Assembly (NCBI RefSeq): GCF_000189635.1
Contig: NW_002476420.1
Coordinates: forward strand, 336,632 to 400,631
Length of the DNA: 64,000 bases
Origin: Tetrahymena thermophila SB210
Taxonomy: Eukaryota > Ciliophora > Oligohymenophorea > Hymenostomatida > Tetrahymenidae
Reading direction: 5' to 3'
The notes under the pieces were generated by a model, which ran no database searches, was not told the DNA's origin, and was given only the letters and a program-made list of their open reading frames with translations. Position numbers and translations under genes: made by a program. Shown here piece by piece: positions 40,258-52,635 of this stretch. Position 1 is the stretch's first letter. Each line of letters starts with the position of its first letter.

Positions 40258-42470
40258 ATGAATTAAAGTTTATTTGAAGATTTTCAAACGATGATTTAAG
40301 CAAAAAAAACTGACTACAATAAATTTAATGGAATAAGCTTTAAATTTAAAGCTTTGGATAATTAAACTTTATAAGAACATTTAATAGCTAGAAAATTAGA
40401 GCAGCTATTTATACATATCTAAAGCTATTTTGATTATGTAAAAGAGCCTATTTATTATTTTGAGTTAGATCTAAAGTAAAACTTCTTCTTTTTTTCTGAA
40501 TATAATTTAAGTTAATTACGTTTTAATTTATTTAATTAAAGATCTATCTAAAATTTAAATGGAGATTGTATAGAGCTTATTCAAAATTTTCTGAGTACTT
40601 GTTATATGAAGAAAGTTAAATTTTTATATCTTAAGTTAAAGTAAGTGTTAGTTACATTCTTTGATAAATTCAAATTAATTAAACAATTTAAAAAATTTAT
40701 TTCAATAATTAGAGGAGAATAAGAAAGAGATGGATTTTAGAAAATAGTCAAACCTTTATCTGATCTTTATGATATTGAAAAGCTTGATTTACAGCTATAG
40801 TAAAATAAATAAATAAATAAATACAATTTTAATATTAATTATTTTTTTAAATAAAATTTATTTTATTAAGCTCATTCACCAAAATTAGAGATAAGGACTT
40901 TAAACTCTTAACCTAGGCTTGCTAGTAAATGGATAACTTGTATTCTTTAAAATTAAATCTACAGTAAACAATTTTTTTGAAATTAATGATTTAATGTTTT
41001 TAATGATATATATTTTTCAGAGATAACTCCGCACTCAAAGATAGTTCCTTAGAATACTTAGGAAAAATATTTTTGAAATTAGAATAACTAGAAGAAATAT
41101 AGCTTATTTTTTGGTAATATTGTTCCATTTTTTGCTTATCTAATTTATTTTTTTAAGGAATAACACTAGATTTTCTGATTATGGATTATAATCTTTGCTG
41201 TTTGGAAAGAAGTTACTACATTTTGATTTAAGAATTGGGTAATTTATTTTTTTCTTTGTAACATTATTTATTTATTTTATTAATATATTTATTTACTTAT
41301 TATATATTAACATTTATTTAGTTAATCATATACTTATTTATTTATTTGTTTGTTTGTTTATTGTTTTAAATAGAAATTGCAGTTGTGTATCTGATGAAGG
41401 AATTAATTCATTATGCGAAAATCTTAAAAGTTTAGAAAAGCTGATTTCTTTGAAGCTATTTTCAACGTAAATTAAATATTTTTCATTATTTAATACTATG
41501 AATTCTAATTATATTATATTTAGAAATACAACTTAGTTTACAGATTCAGCTTTAATGTCAATTTCTAACAAGCTTAAAAAGGTTCAAACACTTAAAGTCC
41601 TTAATATTTAGTTTAAGTAAAATATTTCAAAAAAATTTATTAATTAATTTTCTTCTAGCTTAGCAGAAAATATTTCAGACGAAGGACTTAAATCTATCTC
41701 TGAACTGATTGAAGATCCTAAAAAGGAGTTTACTTAAATAGTTCTTAACTTTAAGTAAATATCAAAACAAAAACTTTAATTAGAATGTATTTTACTTATA
41801 CTTTAAAACAGTTCGAGCAAGTGTTTTACAGATAGAGGAATCAACCCTCTGATTAACTCATTTTCGAAATAAAAAAAGCTAACCAAATTAAAATTAAGCT
41901 TTAAGTAATTTGCTTTATGTTTTTATTGTGCTAAGTTTTAAAATTTTAACATTAGTGAGTGTAATTAGTTGGAAGGAGCTCATCTCATAGCTATATCAAA
42001 TAGCCTTTAATCGATGGAATAATTAACTTCTTTTTAACTAGATTTTAAGTAAATCATATTTTCTAATTTTTACTCAATGTTTAATTTTTATTTTTAGCTA
42101 ATCAAAAATTACCTTTGGTTTAGATTTCTTATTCCGTGCTTTCTCAAGTACTAAATTACTTAAGAAATTAAAAATCTTTTTGAAGTAAGTTCTTTTGATA
42201 TCAGAATTATAATTAAATTTGTCTTTATTATTATATAGCAAGTCATTGCTTACTACAGATTTTTAAAAATTGTTAATAGAAAGTGTTTCAAAGTTGTAAC
42301 TCTCATAGTTAGCCTTACAGTTCAGTAATTAAATTTTTATATTAATTGATTATTAATTAAAAAGTAAATATATAAAACAGTTAACAATAATAGAGTTTAG
42401 TATTAAGAATTAAAGTCTTGTGCTGCTATTAAATAGATTAAGAATTTAAATATTTGAAATAAAAGATTGA
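40258..42470 (+). CDS. Leucine-rich-repeat protein, about one repeat per exon (LRR gene 1)
   Basis: The protein starts MNQSLFEDFQTMIQAKKTDY. A Gln/Lys-rich first exon is followed by about ten short exons, most encoding one repeat of roughly 30 residues of the ribonuclease-inhibitor-like type. Examples are CVSDEGINSLCENLKSLEKL, QFTDSALMSISNKLKKVQTL, ISDEGLKSISELI, CFTDRGINPLINSFSKQKKL and QLEGAHLIAISNSLQSMEQL. Each exon ends in a beta-strand motif such as LKLSFK or FQLDFK cut by GTAA, so the introns sit at one place in the repeat. Such LRR arrays bind other proteins. I see no F-box, kinase or membrane segment. The last exon is uncertain: reading straight on gives TGA at 42468, whereas splicing near 42326 would end slightly earlier. 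Confidence 0.7.
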
Positions 42471-43164
42471 TTTCATTAGATTTAATAAAATAAAATTCTT
42501 TTTAAATTGTTTGTTTAGCTGTAAATTTTATAAAATTATGTAAAAAAATAAATTATTTTATGGCAAAATAAAGATAAAAATATTTTAATGAAATTTTATG
42601 CTATTTATTAATTAACCTTAAAATAAATTCAATATTTTAATAAAAATAATTTTTAAATTAACAAATTTTTTTTTTAAAATGTGTAAAATAAATTTTTTAT
42701 TTAGCTTATTTTTAGTTAATCAAATAATTTTTAAAGTATTTTTTTTTTAAATATTATTAATTTATTACTATTAAAATAATGATTTATATCAATTTAAAAT
42801 ATAGTAAAATACAAATTTTTTATTTCAACTAAAGTTTGTTTATTTTCAAATATATTTTTTTGGTACTGCTTTTCTACTAAAATTGACTTCGTTTGTTTTA
42901 ATATAAAAATAAATTCATTTTTATTCCAAATAATTATTTGATTTCTTAATTGAGTTAGATATTTATTTAATGTATTTTAATGTAATTTATATTCTAATAT
43001 CTTATAGAAGAAATTAAAATCAAAATTAATATATAAAATCATCTAAACATATATTTTGCAAGTAATTTTAAAATAACAAGTAAATTTAACTTTAAAACGA
43101 TATAAAAAAAATACCATTAATTTTAAATTTTAGTTAAATAAAAAATATTCTAACAGATAAATAG
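42471..43164. other. Intergenic, A+T-rich
   Basis: This is the spacer between two same-strand LRR genes. It holds only A/T runs. The promoter of the second LRR gene should be near its right end. Confidence 0.5.
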
Positions 43165-45857
43165 ATGGAAGAAGAAGATTTTGATTAAACAGAAGAATTT
43201 AAAGAATAAATCAAATTTAAGTTTGTTGAATCTTTGTATACTAAGAGCTCTTATTTGCCAAGCATTGAAAAAAACAACTAAAATTAAATAAATGATTCAT
43301 AATCATAAAGCTAAATGTCACCAAAATTCAAGGATGATGAGGAATTTAAGGAAAAATTGAATTAAATTATTGATTAACAATAAATATCTGAATTTTTTGG
43401 AAGCTAGGAACATAATCTTGATTCCTCTTCTAGTAAATTTAGCAGCATAAATGTGTTTTATCTTGAATTATTCAAAATATAAGGGTAGTATTTTTTCTTT
43501 CTTTCTTTGATAAAATCTTAATTCATTTATTTATTACAATTTAAAAAAAGAGACTTAAATCAACTGATTAATTTTATTCCAAAGGAAGATGAGAATAAGT
43601 ATAAATGGTTCAGTCAATTTTTTTTAAAATTATTACTCTCAAAAGATGAGCAGTTCTAAGAATAATAAATTAACAGTTAAATTTTAAACTTAATAACTGA
43701 TGTCAAAACAATTTTCTAAAATAATCTTAGAGAGATTATCTAATTTGAATTAGATTTTATGTAATTATAAATCAATAAAATATATCAATTAAAAGAATTC
43801 AGCATTTTGAAAAAATAATAGCTCATATAAATATCTCGATGGATAGTGCTTAAGCAACATAATTAAAATTTACGATAACGCTAAATTCAATAAAATAGAA
43901 ATTCTAACTTTAAAACTTAGGTAGATAATTTTTTTTAACAAAATGAAATTTTTTTATCTCAAAAATAATTTATAAAAAGATTTTATTACATAAATTTATT
44001 TACTATATTTGCAAAGGTTCATTAATTTTTATATTGGTTGAATATTAATGAGTAAGTTTTTTATTTTAAAAAAGAACTTTATAATTCTGTTAATTATTTT
44101 TATAATTAATTTTTCAATTTAAAATTGATTATTTTAGTTTAAGCATAAATCATATTATTAATTTATATGTATAGAGGAGAGTTTTAAAGCAAAGAATTCT
44201 AAGAGATTATTTAGCCTCTCAGTAGTTTTGGAGAGATGTAGAGTCTGAGCTTGCAACTTCTGTAAATTAAACAAAAAATTAAAATCAGTAATTTGTAATA
44301 TTATTTTTAAATAGTTAATTTGATAAAATAAGAGAAAAAGATATAGCTTAATTGGTAACGGTATGCAAAAATATGAAAAATTTAAAGTCTTTTAAGCTTA
44401 ACTTACAGTAAAATTCATTCATTCTATTTTTATGAATAAAATGATAAATAATTATCAAGCGATTGCAAAAATCTTGATGATGAAGCTATAAATCACTTAA
44501 GTAAATGGTTCTAATAGCTATAAAAACTTGAAGAAATTTAAATAGTATTAATGTAATTTAGAATTAATATTTTTTAAGTATAAAAGCTAATTTGAATAAT
44601 AATTAAGGTATGAAAATAGATTTACTAATGAGGGGATATCTAAGTTACTTTAAAATATAAATCTAAAAATTTTAGATTTAAGGTTAGCTTAATTAAACTA
44701 AAATATTGGTAATTACGATTATAATGCAAATAATTATGAGTAATCATAGATTTAAAAAATATGTGAAAAAATAATTGCTTTAAAGAATTTAGTACATTTT
44801 AAGCTAGTAGTCAGGTATTATTTATTCAATGAATTAAGTTTGTTTTCAATTTATAAAATAATATTTTTTAATATACAGAGAAAGAGATAATATAACAGAT
44901 GTAAGTATCAAAAGAATTTGTTCAAAATTGAAATAATTAGATTATTTGAAAGTTTTAAATCTTTAATTTAGGTAAGATTTTGTAATTTTTCAATTAATTA
45001 AATTAATATTTTTTTATAGGTTTGTCTAGTGTTTCACAGATAAGTCTTTAACAAGAATTAGGCGAATAATTTATAGCAAATATAATTAATTGGAGGAGAT
45101 TGTACTTGACTTTTCGTAGCATTTTATAAATATATTTTCATACTTATTAATTTAGTTTCTTAAATTATTAAAAGATTTAGCAAATTTAGTTCAAATGAGA
45201 TTAATAAATTCATTCATAGCTTGTAAAATCAAAAATAATTAAGAAAACTAAAGCTTGATTTTGAGTAAGAATAAATTAATTAATTAATCAAAGCAGAAAA
45301 GCTTTTTTTTTTGTAAAATAAATAATTTAGGAAGAGATAAATTTTCAAAAGATAATAAAATTAATTATCTACTATTTACTAATTATCTAATATAAATTTT
45401 TGTATATTATCCCTCTCCCTTTGAAAGCAAGCTTATTAATTAAATTATTTTATTAAATAATTTAGTAGTAGTGAAGTAAATGAAATAGGAAATTAAATTA
45501 TCATAGCTCTTTCATTATAGATTGAGAATATGGAATTTTTAACTTCATTAAGCCTAAATTTTAAGTAATATATATTAATATTTTTAGAATATGTATTTTC
45601 TTATATTTTTTAGCAACATATTAATAATAGGCTATGAAATAGAGCCTCTCGTAAGTGCTTTAGCTTCAAAATAATACCTTAGAAAGCTTAGACTGTTTTT
45701 CAAGTAAAGTGACTTAATTAATCAATTTCAAAAATAAATTTAAAATTTATATTTAAGAAAAATAGTTATTGAACAGAAAAGAGAAAGTATCTAAATAATT
45801 AAATAGATTCTCAATAAAACATAATGTGAACTAGACTTTGGTTAAGGCCCATATTGA
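43165..45857 (+). CDS. Leucine-rich-repeat protein, about one repeat per exon (LRR gene 2)
   Basis: This is a paralogue of the preceding gene with the same exon-per-repeat build. The first exon is acidic and Gln-rich (MEEEDFDQTEEFKEQIKFKF, then VESLYTKSSYLPSIEKNNQ) and ends at an intron starting GTAGTATTT. Later exons include YLDGQCLSNIIKIYDNAKF ending KIEILTLKL, and GEFQSKEFQEIIQPLSSFGE ending MQSLSLQLL, each followed by a GTAA-type donor. The last exon reads EQKRESIQIIKQILNKTQCE, then LDFGQGPY and TGA at 45855. Introns are mostly 40-90 bases and A/T-rich. The repeats differ from those of gene 1 enough that duplication was not recent. Function is unknown beyond probable protein binding; internal exons were sampled rather than all mapped. 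Confidence 0.68.
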
Positions 45858-46524
45858 GGATATATGTATGAATATACTTATCTTAAATAATTTAGCTTTG
45901 AGAGTAAATAAAATAAAAATAGAATCTTTTTTTAAATTAAAAATGTAATATGTTCATTATAAATAATAAACATTAAATCAAACAAACAAGCAAATATATA
46001 AGCATACATAAATACTTTTTATTAAATAACTTATATTCATCATTTATTTGTAAAAATTGATTAACTTGATTTTCCAATTTTATATTTTAAAAAATTTTAA
46101 ATAAATAAATAAATATAACTAATCCTGTAATTAAAATATCACGAACTGTGTTTATACAGATGGTGATATGTAATTTAATTTTTATGATTTTAAGCTAACT
46201 ATTTTTTAATATGAAATGATAAAATATTTACAAAAAAGTAAAAAGCATATTTTATATAGCAGGTTGATTCAGAAAAAAAGTCTGGTAGTTAATTTTTTAA
46301 AAAATATTTATTTGCTTTTATGAAATATAAATTTGATAAAAATATTTATTCCATGAATAAAGTAATGAAAAATTTGTTTTTAGTTAAAAAATTTTTTTTG
46401 TTTCTATCAATAAATCTACGAACATAAATTTTACAAACAAGCAACCTAAAATTTTTCTGAGTTGGTAATATTAAAAAATAGATTTAAATGGTTGATATTT
46501 ATAATTGTTTTTATAGATATTTTT
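45858..46524. other. Convergent intergenic spacer
   Basis: This A/T-rich gap lies between LRR gene 2 (plus) and LRR gene 3 (minus), which converge on it. I see nothing else in it. Confidence 0.5.
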
Positions 46525-48006
46525 TCATCCAAGATAAAATTTTACTAATCTTTTATTTTTCATTGCTTTTCTCCTGATTTGTTAGAATAAGTAATCTGGA
46601 AAATTACTATTATTTGATATATATATTATTAAAATTATCAAATTTTAAACTTATTTTAAAGTTCTCCCTAAATAAACAGCTCCAAAATTATTATTGTCTA
46701 GATCAAGAACTAATTTTTTTAGGGATTTACTTTTATCTAACTCTTAAACTATTTTATATATTTTCTTACCTTTAAAGTAGTTACATTATAATGATAGGTT
46801 TAATGAATTAATTGAGTTCACTTTTGCTATTTCTTTAAGCATGATAATTAAATCTTTAAATGTTATTGAAGTTTTATCTAAATTAATTTTAATTTCATTT
46901 AAACTTTTTAATGCATATGTAATTAATGTAGTTATTGCTTCAGCTTCGCTTTATTTTATTTTGACATATGAAAAATTAAAATGAAACATTAAAAATAACT
47001 TAGAATTGATGTAATTTATTGCTAGAATTTATGAATTTTTATTTTAATCCTTCTTTTTTTTGTCTTCTCTAAAAAATATTCCAAGGTTATTTGTTATCAA
47101 TTCTTTGATATTCTCTTAATCAACAATATTTTTATTTAAACTTGTATCATACTAAATTAAATTAAAAGCAATATCTAATAATTGCTTATATGATTTAATA
47201 ATAAAGTTGTGATAGAAATTTTAAACTTTCATTCTTTTTATCCATTGTATAAATTCTGAGAATGTTTCGCATTCAAAAAAGCATTTATCGAATTTAAGAT
47301 CAAAATAATTGGCTTTTAAAGATCCTTTTATTTCATCATATATTATCTGCTTATCAGTTTTAAAAAGAGTGTTTTGTAAATAAATTTTCAATATTTTGAA
47401 GCATTCCTCCTTTTAACATAAACCTGAAAATATATTAGATAATTTTATTTCAGATTATCTATAATGTCTTAAAGAGTTATCATATCCTAATTCAATTTCT
47501 AATTATTTGAGATTTTTATGTCTACCAATTTCTTGAAAAAAACCTTAAATGGAATCAATATAATTATTTTTAAAATCAACCTTCAAGACTTCCAAATTTT
47601 TACAATTTTATAAATTAGATCCTAAGGTTGTCATTCCTTTAGAAATCATATTTTATGATAAATCAAGTAATAAAATTTATAGATTTTAGCACTATGATAT
47701 ACCTCTACTAATTCCAATAATTCCTTTATCACTAATACCCATTAGTCCATGTCTATAGCTAATACTAAAAGAAAAATTAATTTAGAATAATTATTTGTTT
47801 TAAGTAAAAAGTTAGAATAATTAATCTTAGAATTTAGATGTAAGCTCAAATTTATATGCATCAACACTCAGCTTAAAATGCTTAAGATTTTTTAATTTTT
47901 GTAAATAAGGATAAAGTTCTTTCTCATAACTTTCAATATATTCTGATATATAGAGATCTAAAATTTCAGTATTGAAATTAGAACCATATTTAGATACAGA
48001 TGACAT
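46525..48006 (-). CDS. Intronless leucine-rich-repeat protein (LRR gene 3)
   Basis: This is one uninterrupted frame of 493 residues from MSSVSKYGSNFNTEILDLYI to RRKAMKNKRLVKFYLG and TGA. It has the same type of irregular repeats as its two plus-strand neighbours: LQKLKNLKHFKLSVD, LQILLLDLSQNMISKGMTTL, LEVLKVDFKNNYIDSIQGFF, LKQLEIELGYD, INSLNLSLQCNYFKGKKIYK and LKKLVLDLDNNNFGAVYLG. It lacks introns, whereas its relatives are split at nearly every repeat. It may derive from a retroposed copy or may have kept the ancestral form. A GTG just upstream is in frame, but the ATG at 48006 is the sensible start. Function is unknown beyond probable protein binding. Confidence 0.78.
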
Positions 48007-49711
48007 TCTCCCCACTTAATTAATTTTTTATTCAACTTTATTTATTATATTTTATTATATATATTTTTTTAATCAATAATATTTAAATCGAATATTAATT
48101 AATCTTGTCTAAGATATAAGTAGCTACTTTTCACTGCTTAAAAAAGCAAATTAAAAATCTTTTTATAAATAAATTTATAAATTTTATTTTATAAAATAGA
48201 AATATTTAAATATCAAAAATACTGCTTTTTACGAACTACTTTTTGATCTTCGCTTGAACTAATTTTGCTACTTTCGTATAGCATAACCTTCATGTTATAT
48301 AAGTATTTATTAGTTAATTGCTTCTAATAATAGGTGTAAACATATTAATAAATTGAAATAAGAGTTTAAGATCAAATAAAATAAAATGATCTAAAAGAAT
48401 ATATTATAATTTCAAATTAAATTTTTAGATTAAATCTTATCAAGTCCGAAATCTTAAAAAGAGAATCTTTAGTTATTATAAAATTCTATTTTTAAAATTA
48501 TTTGCTTATTTATTCTATTAGCTTTATAATAATTACTTTCTTAAATCTAAAAAAAGAGTAAAAATAATTATTTAATACTGAAATAATTATTCAAAAAAAT
48601 ATATTCTAAAATATTCATTTTAATTAACTTACTTTTACTATTAATTGGATAATGTAATATTTTTTTTTTAATTTTAAATATATTTTTTAATTTATTTATT
48701 TAAGGATTTTAAATGAGTTTTTACATTAAATTCTTTAATTTTTAAGAATAATTTCTCAAATTTTTAATAATTGTTTTTTAGTATGAGATATTATTTTTAC
48801 TTTATCAAAAAACTTATATTTTTCAAATATCATAGTAGCTAGCTATTTTCTTATTTTTTTTTTTGATTTATTTATTTTAAAGCTTAATTTTTTAAACAAT
48901 ATTGTTTTTTATTTAAAATATATTTAATATTAAATCTAAAAAATTTAATAAATTTTATTTGAGTTAATTTTAAAGAAGAAAATGAATGTTATGTTAACTT
49001 GCTTGCTTGTGTGTTTTAAATTAAATAAATATGGAAGTTAAGTAAACAAAAATTAAATAATTGTTCGTTACTTATTGAAAAAAACTTGTCATTCATTTAT
49101 ATTACTCAGAAATAGGTTATATCTGTTAATCTATAAATGATGCTTAATTCTAGGTAGTTTCATTTATTTCCCATTTATTTAAAAAAAAAATTTTTTAATT
49201 AAAAAAATATTTTAACATTCATTTTAAACTAAGGAATAAATTTTATTTGTATTAAATATAAGGAAGAAAATGGATTTTATTTATTTATATGCTTGCTTGT
49301 TTGTTTGTTAGAAATAATAGAAGGATATTGATGTTAATTAAATAAATATATATTTTGTTTAGTAAAACATTGTGAAAAAAAGTATCATTCATTTATATTC
49401 CTCAGAAATAGGTCATATCTGCTTTATTGTAAATAATAAATAAATAGTACTTAAGATATAGTAAATACATAGATAGATACAGATAGAAGAACAGAGAATA
49501 GAGGTTTTTGAAAGTTGTTTTCGATTTAAAATTTGGTAAATCTTTTAATAAAAATATTAAAAAATAAATATAATAAATCATTATCAAAATAAAATACATC
49601 AAATTTTTCTTTTTCAGAAAAGAATCAAGAGCAGGCAGAAAAACGATAGATTTCTTATTAAAGAAACAAAGCAATAAATATAAAATATAAAGGAAAGTTA
49701 ATTTAAATTAA
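48007..49711. promoter_or_regulatory. Divergent promoter region of LRR gene 3 and PSMB5, with a duplicated block
   Basis: Two imperfect copies of about 170-200 bases lie at about 48970-49135 and 49262-49425, offset about 296 bases. The best-conserved part is CATTCATTTATATT followed by CTCAGAAATAGGT and ATATCTG, 49090-49130 and 49386-49422. The second copy ends about 290 bases before the PSMB5 start, so the block may carry regulatory sites. That function is inferred from position only. Confidence 0.45.
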
Positions 49712-51081
49712 ATGGAAAATATCTTATCAACTGAAAACTTAGGTTTCGCTGATTCATTCAACTACACTAGCAACAAATTGGGTAGATCATTAAATACAAA
49801 GTTAGATGATATCGTTAAATCAAATGGTTAATTCGGATTTGAATAGGTTCCTTTGAGTGATCCTACTTAACTTGTTCATAATATTAAGGATGCCAAGGGT
49901 CCTGAGCGTTCTTTGATGGAATTCAAGAAGGGTACAACTACCCTCGCCTTTAAATTTTAGGGTGGTGTTATCGTTGCAGTCGATTCCAGAGCTTCATAAG
50001 GTAGTTTTGATGCTTCTGAAACAGTTCGTAAAATCATTGAAATTAACGATCAATTACTCGGAACAATGGCTGGTGGTGCAGCTGATTGCTAATTCTGGGA
50101 GCAATATTTGGCAATTGAATGCAGAAAATATCAATTATAAAATCGTGAAAAGGTTTCTGTTGCAGCTGCCTCAAGAATCCTGATTAATATTTTATATTCC
50201 TACAGAAATCATGGACTCTCTATGGGTTGTATGCTTACTGGATGGGATCACGAAGGTGCTTAGCTCTACTATCTTGATAACGATGGTCAAAGAATTAAGG
50301 GAAACATTTTCTCTTGTGGTTCTGGTTCTACTTATGCCTATGGTGTTCTAGATAACGAATATCATTACAATTTAAGTGTAAAGGAAGCAGCTGAATTAGG
50401 TATTAATTTCGATTATTATTATTATCAAAACAAAAATCATTAGCACTTAAATTCATTAGCAAGTTAAATAAATAAACAGCTAAGCACCTTAATATATCAG
50501 TATAGTTGTGTGATCCATAAAATGATAAATCCTTTATGATCTCAAAAATTTCAAATCAATTAATGATCAAATTGCTTATTAATTTATGCATTTAAAAAAA
50601 TTTGATTTAGTTTTAGTATTTTTATTGATAAGCAATAAGATTGATTGATTGATTTCAATAAACTAAACTGACTGAAAAACTTGCAAATAAATGATTTAAA
50701 TGAATTTAAATAAAAATAATTTAAACTTATTTTTTTAATAAAACAGGTAGAAAGGCAATTTATCATGCCACTCATAGAGATGCTGGTTCTGGTGGTGTTG
50801 TTAGAAGTATCGATATCTTTTACCATTCAACTTAGCATTTATTCATTAATTTTTTCCCTAACAAATAATAGTTTATCACGTCCATGCTCCTAATGCTTAA
50901 GGTAAGGGCTGGACCATTATTGAAGATGGTGAAGATGTTAATAAACTCCACTACTTCTACGAAGGTGCTAAAGGTAAATTGATAATTTAAATATAATTTT
51001 AACCTTTGTTAATATAATTTTAATTAAAAATGTTTAGGAGCTGTTGGTGATGGTGATTTCGTCAATGCTGAACTCTTGTGA
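49712..51081 (+). CDS. PSMB5: 20S proteasome subunit beta type-5 (chymotrypsin-like active site)
   Basis: Four exons (49712-50399, 50747-50806, 50872-50973, 51038-51081) give 297 residues with all phases matching. Residues 1-74 are the propeptide, ending in KKG. The mature protein starts with the catalytic Thr75 in [20 protein letters not shown]. In mature numbering Thr1, Asp17, Lys33 ([10 protein letters not shown]) and the S1-pocket Met45 ([12 protein letters not shown]) are all present. Further hallmarks are [13 protein letters not shown] and [15 protein letters not shown]. These features separate beta5 from beta1 and beta2. The C-terminal part ([20 protein letters not shown]) is near usual length. 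Codon use is biased toward GGT, GCT and ATC as in strongly expressed genes. The protein acts in the 20S core, which the RPN6-containing lid regulates. Confidence 0.97.
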
Positions 51082-52083
51082 TAAAAATAATAAAATATTT
51101 ATATTAACTAAAATAAATAAATTTTTTAATGTAATTATGGGAATCTATTTACAAATATATATTCATATTATTCCACTCAGCTTGGATGTTTGCAATTTTA
51201 CTTTTACATTTATTCAAAGCACTTAAAATTATTTACTAATTTTCATCAAATTAATAAGCTTATCTAAATCAATTTTTAAATAATAAATTTATAAACAAGA
51301 TAAATATTTGATTCATTACTTCAAAATAATAATTGCTATTTTAATTTTTTAATTGTTTGCATTTAAAATTACTAAGGATTTTGCTACTTTGGGTTGATAA
51401 CTTTTTGATTTCTCTAGCCTTTGCATGAATTTTAAATTAAATTGTAAATTCATAAAATAATTTAAAGTTTGTGTTGATAGATTAGCGAATAACATTTAAA
51501 TTTAATTTTCATCATAGTTAAATGATCTTTTGATCAACAAATTTATATTTTTTTTTTATTATAAGTAAAATTTAAATGCTTAAATAAAGAATTCAAATAT
51601 AATTTAAAATAAATTAGTAAAAAAATAAAATAAAATCTAATTTAATTTTATGATTTTTTATTTTAATTTATTGCTAAAAATAATAAATTTGAAGTCAAAA
51701 AAATAGGGTTTGAATGTTTAAAATATGATTAATTTATCAATAGAATCAATTTGTTGATAGTTATCAAAAATTAAAAAACATTTATTTGAGCAGTGAATAA
51801 ACACAAGATCTGATATTTCATATTGATATCTGAAAAATAATGTTCGAAAAGCTAAACGACATTTATTGATTTGTTGTTAAGTATTTGTAAGTTGAATAAT
51901 TCATACATACAGCAGATAGATAAAGAGTTTAACAATTAATATTTATTTAAAACAACATATAGAGGGCTATTTATTTAGAAAAAGCTAAAAGATAGTTAAA
52001 AATACATTATTTTTTTGTGCTTTTGAAATGCAAATATACAGGATACTACTAAAAATCAAATGAATAATGAATGAATATGTATG
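51082..52083. other. Convergent intergenic spacer
   Basis: This A/T-rich kilobase lies between the 3' ends of PSMB5 and the small membrane-protein gene. I see no gene or named element in it. Confidence 0.5.
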
Positions 52084-52635
52084 TCAGTTAATTAGTTAGG
52101 CTTTAACTCGCTTAGCTTAATCATTCAAAGTTTTAATAGTTGTATACTCAATTGTATATATAAAAAAACTGCTATCTTTAATTACTTCAATAACCTTATC
52201 CTTTTTCAACTCTTTCTTTCCAATTGCTGTATTCGGGTTCATATAAAAATGAATTGGATCCAGTAAACAAGAGATCTATTTTAGTAAAAATGAATTAATT
52301 TAATAGAAAATGTAAGCAATTTAAATTATTATTTTTAATAATATTGATTTTTTGCTTAATTTTGAGATTTATCTTCTGTTAAAATGATTTTTTTTGATTA
52401 TATCATATTTCAGATTGATATTTATTTGAATATTAGATGATTGTTATGCTTCAATTTCTGATTTTAAAACTAAAATTGCCTAATTGATTAATTAATTACC
52501 TATTATAAGGACAGAACTAAATATAACAGCTCCTGTAATCCAACCATTAGCGATCTATCTATCTTAGGTGTTGGCAAAGAAGATCCAAATGAAAATAATT
52601 AAAGTAATCCAAACTTTTTATCTAAAATTAAACAT
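52084..52635 (-). CDS. Small membrane protein, not recognised
   Basis: This is a single-exon frame of 183 residues, MFNFRQKVWITLIIFIWIFF onward, ending KRVKAQLIN then TGA. Two hydrophobic stretches lie near the N-terminus (VWITLIIFIWIFF and WITGAVIFSSVLIIG), separated by a short polar loop (ANTQDRQIANG), so it probably crosses the membrane twice as a hairpin. A soluble part follows with YMNPNTAIGKKELKKDKVIE then VIKDSSFFIYTIEY, which has beta-strand character. The middle third (about residues 60-115) is Lys/Ile/Asn-rich and close to random A/T composition, so an intron there is possible although I find no GT donor in it. I do not recognise the family. Confidence 0.6.

Noticed and set aside
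47827..48015. A start nine bases upstream of the ATG of the third LRR gene.
   Set aside because: That codon is GTG, which is not a normal start in ciliates; the ATG at 48006 is in frame.
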